NCBI GenBank assembly: GCA_030562195.1
Contig: JAUJPP010000005.1
Span: forward strand, 16,665,106 to 16,729,105
Length of the DNA stretch: 64,000 bases
Source of the DNA: Nipponacmea schrenckii
Taxonomy: Eukaryota > Mollusca > Gastropoda > Lottiidae
Direction: 5' to 3'
Position numbers and translations under genes: made by a program. This document shows, piece by piece, positions 44,201 through 53,483 of this stretch (positions are counted from its first letter, which is position 1; every line of letters starts with the position of its first letter). The notes beneath the pieces are model-generated. The model had not been told where the DNA came from. It saw only the letters and a list, made by a program, of their open reading frames with translations, and made no database searches.

Positions 44201-45552
44201 GGATCTATTGCGTTTACACACCAATAATACATGTGAGACCAATGTTTAAATCTTATTCATATTTTTGATACTTTTATTGACTATGTCATAGCGTCATGTG
44301 ACAAACTACAGTTTATCAACAAATAAACGCCAGTTAGCGTAACCGGTTCATTGAAGTGTTGTGGAAATGAGTTTTATGTACTTGTTGACACAACTACTTC
44401 CTGTCCAATCTGGGCTGTGTTCGTGTCGCCAAAGGATGAATTTGATTGCAGGTGCATGATAGATAAATAAAATGTCTCTGCACGTACAAAGCATGAGATG
44501 GTTTCTGAGAAGATATAAAAACTGGTCGGTAGTATATTATGGGTCGCAATATTGTATCCGGACTTTGGTACGAGTACGTGTCTATTGGTAATAGTTTCTA
44601 GAAGGTGTTGTACTGTTTGTGTTGATAGACTTTGCAGCCATTCAGGGTCTGATAGTTTTTCCCTATAGTCTTATATGGTTGATACCTTGGCAGCCTATGC
44701 CCTTGTCTATCTCTGGCCACAGACGACACTTATAACATCTGAAAGAGGTCTTTCCACTTTAGAAGGGAGTGATAGTAGAAATGTAAATATTTGATTATAA
44801 TAGAGCACTTTGTAAAAAATTGTTTCTGAGGACTATATCTACGACTAGTTCATGTGAAATGGGAGCAGTACTAAATTTCTATAGGCTAGTTTGCCTAGTT
44901 ATGTAAGCATATCCTTTTTAACGGATTGCTGAAAACTAGGCCTAGCCTTACTTAGTCCACTTATGAACTCTGCTTAAAACAGAAGGGCACTGGTACCATA
45001 AATATAGCCTAGCGAAACCCCTTTTTTATGTCTACGATTTGGCCATAATAATTCAATTTCAATGTGCAATTGTGCTGAGAAACAGAAGTGACAAAAGTTC
45101 TGACTTCTGTTCAGACTATATAACATGAATCTGTAGAATAGCTTCTTTGAAAAACTAGACTAAAAGAACCAGGAACAAGATAGGATAGACCTAGCCTATG
45201 TTTTCCTGTCTCAGTCTCTTACTTATTATTTCCGGCCTCCGACCTAGCCTAGGCCAACTATAAATAAAATAAAGACTTCACTGCAGACTAGACTGCAACT
45301 TACCAATTCAACTGAGATCACATCTTTCAATTGTACTGCTTCCTGGATGGATTTTGGAGGATTTTCTGTCAAAAACAAACAATCATCTCCTAAAATCACA
45401 AACTTAAACGATTTCTTGTCTTTTTCGTCCACAACAATGCACGATTCGTAAGCTCGAATTCTTTCATAGCTTTCCTCTGTGATAGTCCGTTTCAGGAAAC
45501 TTTCCAATTTGCTGTTCTTTTTTACAAACAGATCTTGATTTCCTCTTGCCAT
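23217..45552 (-). CDS. Host gene, 11 coding exons, 762 aa, possibly C12orf56-like
   Basis: Exons, 5' to 3': 45552-45304, 41580-40709, 40391-40220, 37984-37908, 35743-35602, 35383-35274, 33402-33313, 31786-31687, 31261-31109, 25728-25547, 23358-23217. All junctions are GT-AG, phases agree throughout, and the total is 2,289 bp with stop. Exon 1 reads MARGNQDLFVKKNSKLESFL, then RAYESCIVV and FLTENPPKSIQEAVQLKDV, a PH-like opening that recalls vertebrate C12orf56 (from memory, unverified). Exon 2 is Ser-rich, polar and probably disordered (SSRDSRNSKNKKK, PPPPKK). Exons 3-11 look helical (LLSIDGASINDKRQTVLHIY, LYQHLTVLLTFLEYS). No enzyme motif is seen. Introns are packed with transposons. Confidence 0.85.
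23359..25271. other. Intron 10, distal part, with a possible small coding-like island
   Basis: 23984-24199 on the minus strand has an open frame MVGAPKNRFDAAAAGKPSE, then SESDSSKHGDSEPEV, followed by GTAAAA after SEPE. It has higher GC than its surroundings and could be an unrelated first exon. Two G runs (about 24889, 25127) and no recognised repeat otherwise. Confidence 0.35.
25272..25516 (+). mobile_element. tRNA-derived SINE
   Basis: GGTGGCTTAATGAGTTAATTGC gives the A box and GGTTCAATCC the B box about 45 bp on. The 3' part reads ACAGAAGAGTAGGATGTAAA, then CTCCATTTCATTT. The same 3' end recurs reversed at 37440-37497 and in related form at 55807-55862. Confidence 0.75.
25881..26140. mobile_element. 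Short pogo/Tigger-like MITE
   Basis: The left end is CAGTGAAACCCCTCTTATCC after a TA; the right end is GCCGGTTTACCGGGGTTT, roughly its inverse. Internal GATGCCGG repeats occur. CAGTG-AACC-CTNTTATCC ends are typical of pogo-type elements. No coding capacity. Confidence 0.5.
27327..27930 (+). pseudogene. LINE apurinic-type endonuclease, C-terminal half
   Basis: Contains GDVICFGDFNSRTG (catalytic Asp-x-Asn) in the first frame (to 27716). In later frames it reads LIIANGRLGLDTNIGDWTF, SVIDYLL and FSDHAPLAFDI (the S-D-H box). The frame changes near 27716 and near 27880 break it. Confidence 0.8.
28003..30516 (+). pseudogene. LINE reverse transcriptase with one nonsense codon
   Basis: RT blocks in order: KLKRGKSYGTDGIPPEFF, NYRGINLSSVFAKLFSNII, CAFIDLKKCFDKIDR, then a TAA at 29209-29211, then EEPLSPLMFLIFMYDIEE, ILFADDTVIFAKS (catalytic ADD) and LEINSDKTKI. 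The stop sits where a Q codon (CAA) is expected before the G/E-x-PLSP motif, consistent with one C-to-T change. The C-terminal RICDYCNTN and NEFHFLLCCPAY form a zinc motif. Apart from that stop the frame is open for 838 codons, so the insertion is fairly young. Confidence 0.9.
31446..31686 (-). repeat. Three degenerate tandem copies of the exon 8 donor region
   Basis: The plus-strand pattern CCTTCTGATCTGAAGGTTTGATG (shown in short) recurs near 31450, 31514 and 31602, and as the true exon end at 31687. Spacing is about 65-90 bp, and neighbouring TTTACTAGATTTATC is copied too. On the transcribed strand two copies keep a GTAGGT donor. Confidence 0.6.
31956..32861 (-). mobile_element. TTAA-flanked MITE (outer copy) interrupted by another copy
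   Basis: Ends AGGGATAATAGTCGTTAGAA and, inverted, GACGGCTATTATCCCT, with TTAA on both sides (31952-31955, 32862-32865). Its body is in reverse orientation to the inner copy. The empty site for the inner copy is seen in the related element at 43143-43587. Confidence 0.8.
32218..32682 (+). mobile_element. TTAA-flanked MITE (inner copy, 465 bp)
   Basis: Ends AGGGATAATAGGCGTTAGAA and TTCTAACGCCTATTATCCCT are perfect inverse repeats, with TTAA at 32214-32217 and 32683-32686. It is close to the 467-bp copy at 61834-62300. No ORF. TTAA would suit piggyBac-type mobilisation; a TA duplication inside TTAA cannot be excluded. Confidence 0.85.
33440..33995 (+). mobile_element. Degenerate pearl-like array
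   Basis: Three to four units with TTTCAATAGGGTTCACCC and AACAAGGGCAATAACTC end in a GACAGACAGACTGACA tract (about 33912-33945) and a decayed ATAGGCCCACATTAA terminus. Confidence 0.65.
34945..35232 (+). mobile_element. Pearl-like fragment
   Basis: GATCTCATCAATA, AGTCAAGGGAAATAACTCAAA, TCTATCGCATTCACAAGC and the end AATGTGGGCATATAG resemble the core of the 21.0-22.1 kb array. It ends 40 bp from exon 6. Confidence 0.6.
35800..36955 (+). mobile_element. Pearl-like fragment split by a reversed LINE
   Basis: The unit with TTCAATAGGGTTCACCC (35890) runs to ATTTTAAAGAACA (about 35993) and resumes at AAAGCAATAACTGATAC (36846), as in the unbroken unit at 33630. Confidence 0.65.
35994..36842 (-). mobile_element. 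5'-truncated LINE, C-terminal part only, minus strand
   Basis: Read on the minus strand, it encodes KWLNHIKSILDDCGLSYIW, NKIIVCKFRTSNSPLPIE, ARICPLCDRKEIGDEYHYIF and TCSHFDNIRFQYLP, the C-terminal zinc region of a LINE related to the one at 27.3-30.7 kb. The 3' end is a (TGTTC)n tail at about 35994-36008. Confidence 0.8.
36975..37180 (+). repeat. AT-rich minisatellite, ~15-bp unit
   Basis: About 13 units of TAATATTAAATCAGR with small variants (TAATATTGAATTAGA). Unit changes are single base. Confidence 0.8.
37181..37790 (+). mobile_element. Pearl-like array, third core type
   Basis: Units with CGCACCCACAAGCTGAATTT, GGGGCATAACTCACCAAC, AAAGCTGGTTTTCGAAAGG and AACCGAGATTTTATGATGA end in CCACATTATATGTGGGCGTATAAAA near 37790. 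A reversed SINE 3' end (37440-37497) interrupts it. Confidence 0.65.
37440..37497 (-). mobile_element. SINE 3' fragment
   Basis: AATGAATGGAGTTTTACGTC and CTACTCTTCTGCACCTTA are the reverse complement of the 3' end of the SINE at 25272-25516. Confidence 0.6.
38090..39381 (+). mobile_element. Pearl-like element with two microsatellite modules and terminal hairpin
   Basis: The head GATGGCCCATTGTAATACGC is followed by ~150-bp units with AACAAGGGCAATAACTCA and TTTCATCAAAATCCATCAAG. A GACAGACGGACAG tract (38840-38886) is followed by more units, a second tract (39298-39338), then CAATATACGCCCACATTT and ATGTGTGGGCGTATAAAA. The double tract suggests a fusion of two elements. Confidence 0.7.
39625..39764 (+). 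mobile_element. Internally deleted TTAA MITE (140 bp)
   Basis: Ends AGGGATAATAGGC and GCCTATTATCCCT with TTAA on both sides; the inner part keeps only the CAGTGGACTTACCTGGTGTC region. Confidence 0.8.
39921..40116 (-). mobile_element. Degenerate TTAA MITE
   Basis: Ends AAGGATAATAGG and GCATTATCCCT with TTAA flanks. Its interior (GACACCAGGTAAGTTTACTG) is in reverse orientation to the 39625 copy and supplies the empty site for the ISL2EU insertion at 46303. Confidence 0.7.
41735..42475 (+). repeat. Minisatellite, six units of ~123 bp, in intron 1
   Basis: TGTTTACAAGGTTTCATCAT recurs at intervals of 123, 123, 123, 121 and 123 bp. Each unit also carries TTTCAATAAGCTTGTCT, CCCTAGTATATAATGGGAG and AACATGTATTTCATCACAA. 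Open frames in it are chance. Confidence 0.85.
43143..43587 (+). mobile_element. TTAA MITE (445 bp), intron 1
   Basis: Ends AGGGATAATATAATAGTTAG and TTCTAACGGCTATTTTCCCT, TTAA on both sides. It contains the uninterrupted CATTAAGAGATTTTC that marks the empty site for the nested insertion at 32218. Confidence 0.8.
44099..44251. repeat. Inverted repeat (~49-bp arms) in intron 1
   Basis: 44099-44147 and 44202-44251 are near reverse complements (ATTAAACGTTGGTCTCA against TGAGACCAATGTTTAAAT), with GATC at the inner edges and a 54-bp loop. Probably a decayed MITE; flanking duplication not clear. Confidence 0.65.
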
Positions 45553-46154
45553 TCAAATTTATGTTTTCATCCATCAGAAATAACACATAAACCGCACATT
45601 TGATTGATTAGGAGAGTTGAAAAAAAAAATGCACAATTTTCCTAACTACCATGTACACAATAGCACCATTGTCCAGACCTAATGATAGAACGATTGTCCA
45701 GACTTCATTATAAAGTGTAGTGAATAGAACTATTGTCCAGACGTAATCACAATGACTGATTCACTACACTCATATCAACTTAGGGATAAGAATGCTGCTA
45801 GTTAGGCCGAATGCTCAGCTCGCATACAATAAAGAAAGTTGGCGAATGTAACCAATTTTGATACAGCATAGATTAAATAATATAACTCATGTGATCCTGT
45901 CAAGTCTTTCGGAAACAGTTATCCAGACTCAAAGTATGACAAAGAATGAATCCAATTAGCTAGTCCGAACATGTCCGTCAGACCCATTTATTTCTGCTTG
46001 TCTTACAAAAGGTGTGTTTGTGGCGCAATCTGTTACGTACGGCGTAAATAATCCGATATAAAATGATTATCGAGATTAGCGGTCTTACCTGGTTGTTATC
46101 GTGATGACTTTTTTTACACTAAGTCGGCTTTCAAATCTCCTAATCCGCCCAGAA
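45553..46154. other. 5' flank of the minus-strand host gene with short tandem repeats
   Basis: Three copies of ATAGNACNATTGTCCAGAC lie at 45660-45745. No TATA box was fixed. The start of a MITE relic lies at 46155. Confidence 0.5.
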
Positions 46155-46637
46155 AGGGATATTTGTAAACATAGAACTAAATATAAAAATATAGTATTAT
46201 TTATATTTAGCATTAACATAAAATTTTAATTTTCAAAAAAATGAATATATGTATATTCATCAGGGCACTTACCTGGTGTCATATAGTAACAGAATCCCTT
46301 AAAGGGGCCCAGGCTTGATTTTTAGTCGTCGTTTTGGGCCTTTGTTACATTTAAACAGTCCTCAGAAATATTCAAGCTCTGAGAAAATCGCAAAATACCT
46401 TGAAATATGCCTCAAACAAAAAATTTCACTTTTCATTTTTTTTCCGTGCTGTACGCGGCTGGTCTCCAGTCAGTCTGAAAACTGTGTGTCCTGTTGACAA
46501 AGTCTACAATAGACCGTTTCACGGTTAACAGCTCTCTAAGGTTTAAAGGTAGATTATACGGTATCACGTGATCATGGGTTGAGCAGAAAAAATGTCGTCT
46601 TGTCAAATTTTGTTTACATTGACGACGGTGTTCAGAA

Positions 46638-48691
46638 ATGCCGAGTAAATTTCATTGTGCAGCTGTTGGTTGTACATCTGATAGCAGAAAACTTGATAAA
46701 CTGGATAAGTATCCATGGATGACCGGCGTTCGTTTTTTCCCATTTCCAACTAAGAGGCGTAATCAGGATAGAAATAAGTGGGTCAGACTGATGCGGAGAG
46801 TTTTTTTTTGTGCCGAACAAACATTCACGACTTTGTAGCTTACACTTCATTGATGGCGAACCAACTATTCAAAATCCACACCCCACAAAGTTTGAATATA
46901 ATTTTGGAAAATCAGTTTTGAAGCCAAAGAGACCTACCAAAAACAGTTTGAGTTCTGTAAATTTAGAAGACTCGACTTCAGTATCAGGGACCGGTACCAA
47001 GATTTTGGGCCAAATTGATGAGGTGTGTATAATATTAGTTTAATTAATTTTGTTAAGAACACCATAAAAAAATATCCTGTAGTACATTGCATAATTTTAT
47101 TTAAGTTTATTATAGTTTTTCAGACTTTTGGGGAGGCACTGCCTTATGGTACCTTTTTAAATCAAGTGTTTATTAAACTTAAAGATAGTAGGCCTACTAG
47201 TAGGCCTGGGTCTTAGTTTTATATACGGTATTGTAAATTGTAAGCTATCAATCATTTCAGTGCTGTGAGGAAGGTGAAGAAAACTGGCATCCATCAGTTC
47301 TAGATTTACCACCATATGTAGCTGGAGAGTATACAGTGACAACTTTGAATACTGGTACTGATAACAATCTTGGAGTTGGAAAACTTTATTCAGGTATTTT
47401 TTTGTTTTAATAGACTTGACATCTGAGTTAAGACAGTTCATTCTTAGTGTCCAACGCATCAATATCAATTTTATCCTTTTAAATAAATATTTTTTAGAAA
47501 AAAAATTATGTGCGTTACAGCTGAGCTCTTGTTTTCTGTAAAAAAAATCTAGTTTTAGATGCGCGTTACACTTAAAGCATTAGAAGTTTTATATTTTACT
47601 TTCAGGCCTTGTTGATGACAAGCTTCGATTTCTACCACAGGACCATGATTATTTACCAAATGCTGATCATTCAGATTTTGTTATACCTGTCAAAGATGTA
47701 CAAGATCAACATGTACCAATAAGAGAAGCATTTAAATGTAGAGTTTTGGAAAATAATGCTAGTATTAAAAAGTACACAGGATTTTCAAATTTAGAACTTT
47801 TAAATGGATTATATGATATTGCTACTGGAAAAGAAAAGTATTTAAAATATTGGAAAGGGAAAGAGAGTTGTAAATCAAAGAAATATCAAACTCAAAATGT
47901 TATGAAAACAGGACCAAAGAGAAAATTAAGTAAATATGATGAATATCTTTTTAACACTGATAAGACTTAGGCTTGGATTATCCCTTTTCATTTTAGCTGA
48001 CTTATTTGACATTTCAGTTTCTAGTGCTTCATCAGTTGTCATTACATGGATTAATTATTTGTATTACTGTTTTAAGGATTTATTAGTTTGGCCATCACTA
48101 CAATGTATCAAAAAATATACGCCCATGTCTTTCAAAGCTTTTTACCCTTGTACACGTGTCATTGTTGATTGTTTTGAAATATACACAGAAAAGCCAAAAA
48201 ATGTTAAAGCACAATTTTCTACATATAGCACATACAAGAATCATAATACATTTAAATGTTTAGTTGGTATAACTCCCACTGGAGCCTTTTCTTTTGTCAG
48301 TGACATTTGGGGTGGCAATGTATCAGACAGATTTATCACAAAAGAGAGTGGATTTCTTGACCTCTTGGAACCAAATGATGATGTCATGGCTGATCGAGGT
48401 TTCACTATTCAAGATCTTCTTCTTGAAAAACATTGTACATTAAATATACCCCCTTTTACTCGCAAAAGTGTTTATGGTAAGGGCAAACGTTTATCTCCGC
48501 AGCAGATAAAGCAAACCAGGAGAATTGCTAAGCTCCGGATTCATGTTGAAAGAGCTATTGGTAGATTAAAAACCTTTCAAATATTAAATGGAGTCATAAG
48601 TTTGGACTTAACACCGTATATGAATCAAATTATTGTCTTGTGTTCAGTTTTTTGTATAATGATGGATCCTCTTGTAAATAAGCATTCTTAA
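46638..48691 (+). pseudogene. THAP-HTH-DDE transposase, three exons, two frameshifts
   Basis: Exons 46638-47022, 47261-47393 and 47606-48691 have GT-AG borders and agreeing phases. Exon 1 encodes a C2-CH THAP finger (MPSKFHCAAVGCTSD, FFPFPTKRR, RLCSLHF). Exon 3 holds a helix-turn-helix (LRLGLSLFILADLFDISVSS) and a DDE_Tnp_4-type domain: VIVDCFEIYTEKP, GGNVSDRF, VMADRGF and HVERAIGRLK. Frame changes occur in a T9 run at 46804-46812 and near a T run at about 47948-47952. Both are homopolymer slips, so assembly error is possible. The transposase would cut and paste the element. Confidence 0.85.
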
Positions 48692-49162
48692 CTTTATTGT
48701 AAAACCTACAAATGTAAACTTGCAAAGTAAATGCAATGAAAACAAAGATAAATTCTAGTTGGTCATGACAGCATGATAGTATTTATTGTATATAAAATGT
48801 AACAGTACTAATTCAACACTATTAATTGTAAATATAAATATATATATATATATATGTTTAATCATTGTCATTAAAAAAATCATTTTGATGAACAAAATGG
48901 TTTCTTCCATTAAAATTCTGTCACAGACTGTAAAACAATATATCTACATGCCATTTAAACATTATATTGTGGATGTTTAAAAAAGCATCTTAGAAAGCAT
49001 TTATGGCTGCAATATACATGAACATATATAATGGATTAAGTCTGTTTCTGATACAAAATTTAATTCATCTAAAAACTTAATTAAATAGAACAATAGAATT
49101 TAGTTGCAAGCATTGAAGTTAATGACCAAAGGGCCAATTTATATTTAAGAAATTTATCTCTG

Positions 49163-51856
49163 CTACTGATCACACAATTTTGGAATAATAAACTTTGTAT
49201 AAAACTGTTTACATTTTTCAAACAGAATGTCCCAAAACTTGCTATCAAAATGAATGCGTTCAATATGCAAGGATTTTCTTGTATAGAAAACTAAATCACA
49301 CCACTTGAAATTACCTACACCCATTTGCATTTGAATTTGTGAATACCAATGAGAAGACAGTTTTAAATTAATACCTTGATCAGAACATGTGAAATGATAA
49401 TTGCTATCTTTAATGACATCATTAATTGAACAATCTCTATATTTGAATGAACATTTTATTTCAATTAACCCCTCAGAGCAACAGGAACATGAAACTATAC
49501 CATCTGGTGTGGCACCAAGATATGGAAAATGCTCATTGACTAATAGTCCACACTTTCTTACTACAAACTTCCTATGAGAAAGATTTTGACGGTTGAAATA
49601 TAAATTTCTAACAACTGGTTCCATTTCAGTACCATATGCTAAGGCTTCATTTGTGACATTCGATTCAGTAAAAACAGATTTTACAATGTAATTATCAAAA
49701 TTATCATTATCTCTATAAGTGCGAACATTACCAGCAATAGAAGCAGTAATTCGACCAACACGATACTTCCTCCACAAATCATAATCTCTTGTTAACTTTT
49801 CAATGAGGACACAATCATCGTGGTTTATAGCAGACGTCAAATATGACATGAAATCTATTTTACTCTCAAAAGATCGATGCTCCTCTACTAACTGAGTGAT
49901 GGTGCTTGGCACATATTCCTCTTCATCTCCATCCTCATCACTTAAACACTGAAGCATTACTGCTGTTGGGGCTATTAAACATAAAATGAAAAAATAATAA
50001 AGAAGTGGCATCCTGTCTATAAATCAGCTTGGAACAGACTTATCTTCAATATTGTTCTCACCGTGCACAGTCTCAATATTGAAAAATACACAGGAGTCTT
50101 GACAACTAAAATAACTTAATGCGTACGATTTTTTGTTATCTTTGCTATTCTCAATTCAAATTTACTATATATATTATGATATATTTTGATATAGGTAAGA
50201 TCATTCAATGTACCTGTTCTTTTCAAAAGGCATTGCACTTCACTCTTAATTTCTGAGCTTGACTTCAGGGGTAAATCACTACCTGGGTGGTAATTCTTAC
50301 GAGTAGAATGAAACTGTCTATCTGCAGATAACTGTATTTCATCTATCCTCAATGGTTTGGAAACTGTACGTGGTCTACTCCACTTACAACTGAAAAATAC
50401 GTATGTATAGATTAACAGAAATAATATGATAAATAAATACTTATAAAAGGTAAGTATGTGTTTTGATATCAATCTTTCTAAATTTTAATTTTTCAAAATA
50501 AAGCCCATCAAAGAACTATTCAGGCCACACTTCCATTTTCACTGAAATATCACCACTCAGTAATAACCAAACACTTTCATTAAATTAAAGCAACTCAAAC
50601 TTTACACTTGCATTGTGGGCATTCAAGTTAGCCTACCTTGCCCTTGAAGATATCATTTCATTTTGTAATTCATTAATGTATAAAAATTTAGAACTTACAA
50701 AAACTAACAAGTAAAATCAATAACAGCATCCAAAAACAATCTAAAAATATATAAAAAAGAAAAAAAAAAAAAAAAACAGTAGTAACTTAATGCAATAATT
50801 TACAATTTAAACTCAAAAATACAATTAGCTTTGAAATTAAAAACTGATGAACTGAACAAAATCTTAAGCAGTGATAATGACACAAAAAAAAAAAAACATA
50901 AATACTTACACAAGATCTGTGCAGGAAGCAGTTCCTCTGTCAGAATTTCGGAGACTGAAGTCATTCAGAGCATAAAGCAAAGCACCAACATGCTTACAGG
51001 AGCCATCATCACTGAAGAAACAAAATAAAAAATTCTTAAGTCAGATGTCCTTTCAGGCTTCATCGTTTCACTGTTAAGTTTTGATATGTTTTAATCTAAT
51101 GAACGATTGCAGATGGAGGACATTATTGTGCCCATGATCATCAGCCACTTAATTTTTCATAAGTTAAAAGCTTACAAGAGCTTCTACCATAGTTATATAA
51201 ATCAAGGTATTTTAGCAATTATATAATTCAAAATTGCAGATTTTATATAATTGACAATGAATAATAACTGAAAAGCAGCAAGGACTACTTAATAAAAGTT
51301 AGATCTGTACTTACGCAACACATCTACATCCACCAGATTCAATACTTCCACATGAATTCAACAAAACCCAGACATCATAAAGGGAGTCATTTCTGCGAGT
51401 CTGTGGCACACAGGTAGCCTTCACAATATAATGATCTGCCTCTTCACATCAGAGAACAGTCTATAAGCATCACTTTTTTTTGTAGTTTTTCAGTCTTTCT
51501 CCAGAAAATAAATGCCGAACCATAAAATAAGCGAAAATATCGGCTATAGTAACATCTGGCAAATTTGTCAAAACAGGAGACCACTTATCAGTAGGTATTT
51601 GCCACGGGTTTGTCATGATTATGTCACCATCTTCATCGCACTTTCCCGAGATCGTCAATCGTTCTTTTAAACTATTTGCAAAAACTTCCTCACTATCGTC
51701 GGCAATATCTAAGTTCAGTTCATCTGCAGAAATAGCTAGCTTAACCAACTGATGTTTTTTATAACCAGTAACAGTAATATTTCTTATCATCAAGTATTCT
51801 CGGAGTTGTGGAACTGTCATTGACTCAAATCTACTACTTTCATTTATCGAAGCCAT
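49163..51856 (-). pseudogene. SAP / SWIM / YqaJ nuclease protein of the transposon, four exons
   Basis: Exons 51856-51315, 51011-50910, 50389-50214 and 49971-49163 join in phase. Exon 1 has a SAP-like motif (MTVPQLREYLMIRNITVTGY) and then NYKK..DAYRLFS. The SWIM zinc motif spans exons 1-2 (GCRCVA, then DDGSCKHVGALLYAL). Exon 4 is a YqaJ exonuclease: WRKYRVGRITAS, YGTEMEPVVRNLY, YLGATPDGIVSC, GLIEIKCSFKYRD (catalytic E-x-K) and SQIQMQMGV. Frame changes lie in the T/A8 run near 51475-51482 and near 51440. Its role in transposition is unknown; YqaJ proteins are lambda-exonuclease-like. Confidence 0.8.
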
Positions 51857-52725
51857 TTTCTCGAGAATGCCAGGACTAGTTCGTTACCAGATTAAATACA
51901 TTTTGACATAAATCATAATTTATGATAAATATATTAAAAATTATTTCTCCATATTTTCTAAAAAAAATTTATTTCTGTCTTTGTTGGATAATGATACAAG
52001 TAGTAATAGTTCTGTATCAGGAGAGTAATTTAAAACACAAAAAACAATTATTAAAAGAACTGCTCCCTTCTACATTTTGATTGGTCAGAGCTGCAGAAAA
52101 AGTTGCTCAACCATGTCGTCGTTTTTTACCTTTAAACGTTAGAGAGTCGCTAACCGTCAAACGGTCTATTGAAAAATACGTTGTAGTCTGTTTATATAGA
52201 TGACCGCTATTGCACGACGGGAAGGATAACTCTTTGAAACGAACCGTTTTCCAATATGGCGGGACGTTCGTAATTTCTTAAGTCATTATGATTTTTCAAA
52301 CACGGATAATTATGGATACACATGGATTTGAAGGCTCAAATTTCAAAGGTAAGCTCTGTAGACTATTTCTGATTGGCTAACCAAAAGATTTCATGTGTTT
52401 GAGGCTGTCGGATGATTGTCCGAAACAAATAAAACCTGGGCCGCTTTAAAATCTGGAAAACTCACAAAACTAATTCATTTTTTATAAACGCTTAATCATT
52501 ATATTAAGCGTTTTTCAATGATCAAAATAATGCATATTTATTATAAGTACTTGCTTTTTTTATATTTATTTTTTTATGTTATTTATGGCAGCAGGTATAT
52601 TTACCGATGAACAGAGGTCTTATTGACCAAGTTTAAAATTATCAAATTTTATGTTCATTCTAAGACCAATTATCCCTTGAATAGTTTTTAAAAAATACAC
52701 ACCGTTTTCATTCATTACAAAGTGA

Positions 52726-53025
52726 TACCAACAAAACCAAACCAACAACTATCATTCGAATACCAATCAACAAGAACAACCATGATCAGAACGAGCTTGG
52801 AAGATTGAAGAAGATCGGGTAACTCACGCCACATCATTCAGGGCCGAGTTTCACCGCCATATCATTCGACCCGACCAGATCTCAAGATTTATCAACAACC
52901 AAAACAACAGCACAGAATCATCTAATTTGAACCAATCCAACTACCAACTATTACGAATACCAACAATTATCCAGTTTGCGATATCAGCAATTGCTGGGAG
53001 CGAACGTTAACTTGTCATTTACCAA
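52726..53025 (+). repeat. LINE 3' UTR fragment
   Basis: CAAAACCAAACCAACAACTA, ACTCACGCCACATCATTC, AGGGCCGAGTTTCACCGCC and GGGAGCGAACGTTAACTTG match the 3' UTR of the LINE in the left arm of the 13-kb element (7866-8188). No coding part is attached. Confidence 0.75.
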
Positions 53026-53483
53026 CCAACTAAACAATTCATTACACATAACATCGGATAATCGTTTTGAAAGGGATTCATGCCAACATTCCATCAGTTC
53101 ATATGGTGTAAAGCATATACATTTCACTTTACCGACCTTCTTGAATGTTCATTGAAAGGAAAACAAATTAACCTATAATCAAATGATTATTTTCATGTTA
53201 TTGGTAGAGAATATGGGAAAGGGGGGAAAATTGGTTCAAAATTTCTGAATACAATATTTTGAATTTATATGAATATTGAACAATGCAGGTGTTAAACATA
53301 GCACATCATCTCGTCCATAAATGATGCAATGTTTTTAATAGCTCATTTCTAGTATAAGGCAATGCATATTTATGAGCTTTTGAGAGGTTATCTTTCTAAT
53401 AAATAACGTCATTTTATTCAGCGTCATAGAATAAAAAAAATAACGTCAACGATCACAATGTAACCACAGACGACAAAAACAAA

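Larger units (their letters stand above)
46303..52445 (+). mobile_element. ISL2EU-type DNA transposon, 6.1 kb, two genes
   Basis: Terminal repeats are AGGGGCCCAGGCTTGATT and, inverted, AGCGGCCCAGGTTTTATT, with TTAA on both sides (46299-46302, 52446-52449). A second inverted pair (46507-46551 and 52127-52171) matches at 40 of 45 positions. The plus strand encodes a THAP-HTH-DDE transposase, the minus strand a SAP/SWIM/YqaJ protein; this pair is characteristic of ISL2EU/IS4EU elements. Both genes have introns and frameshifts. Confidence 0.85.
46155..52677 (+). mobile_element. TTAA MITE relic split by an ISL2EU-type transposon
   Basis: The left half (46155-46302) keeps CATAAAATTTTAA, CATCAGGGCACTTACCTGG and TGTCATATAGTAACAGAATCCC. 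The right half (52446-52677) continues with AAAATCTGGAAAACTCACAA to ATTATCCCT. The unsplit order is seen reversed at 39921-40116. Confidence 0.7.

Noticed and set aside
46315..46497. 60-codon frame at the start of the ISL2EU element
   Set aside because: Lies in the terminal region upstream of the transposase; not in other known genes of the family.
48786..48980. 64-codon frame after the transposase
   Set aside because: Contains a (TA)n tract and is AT-rich 3' UTR-like sequence.
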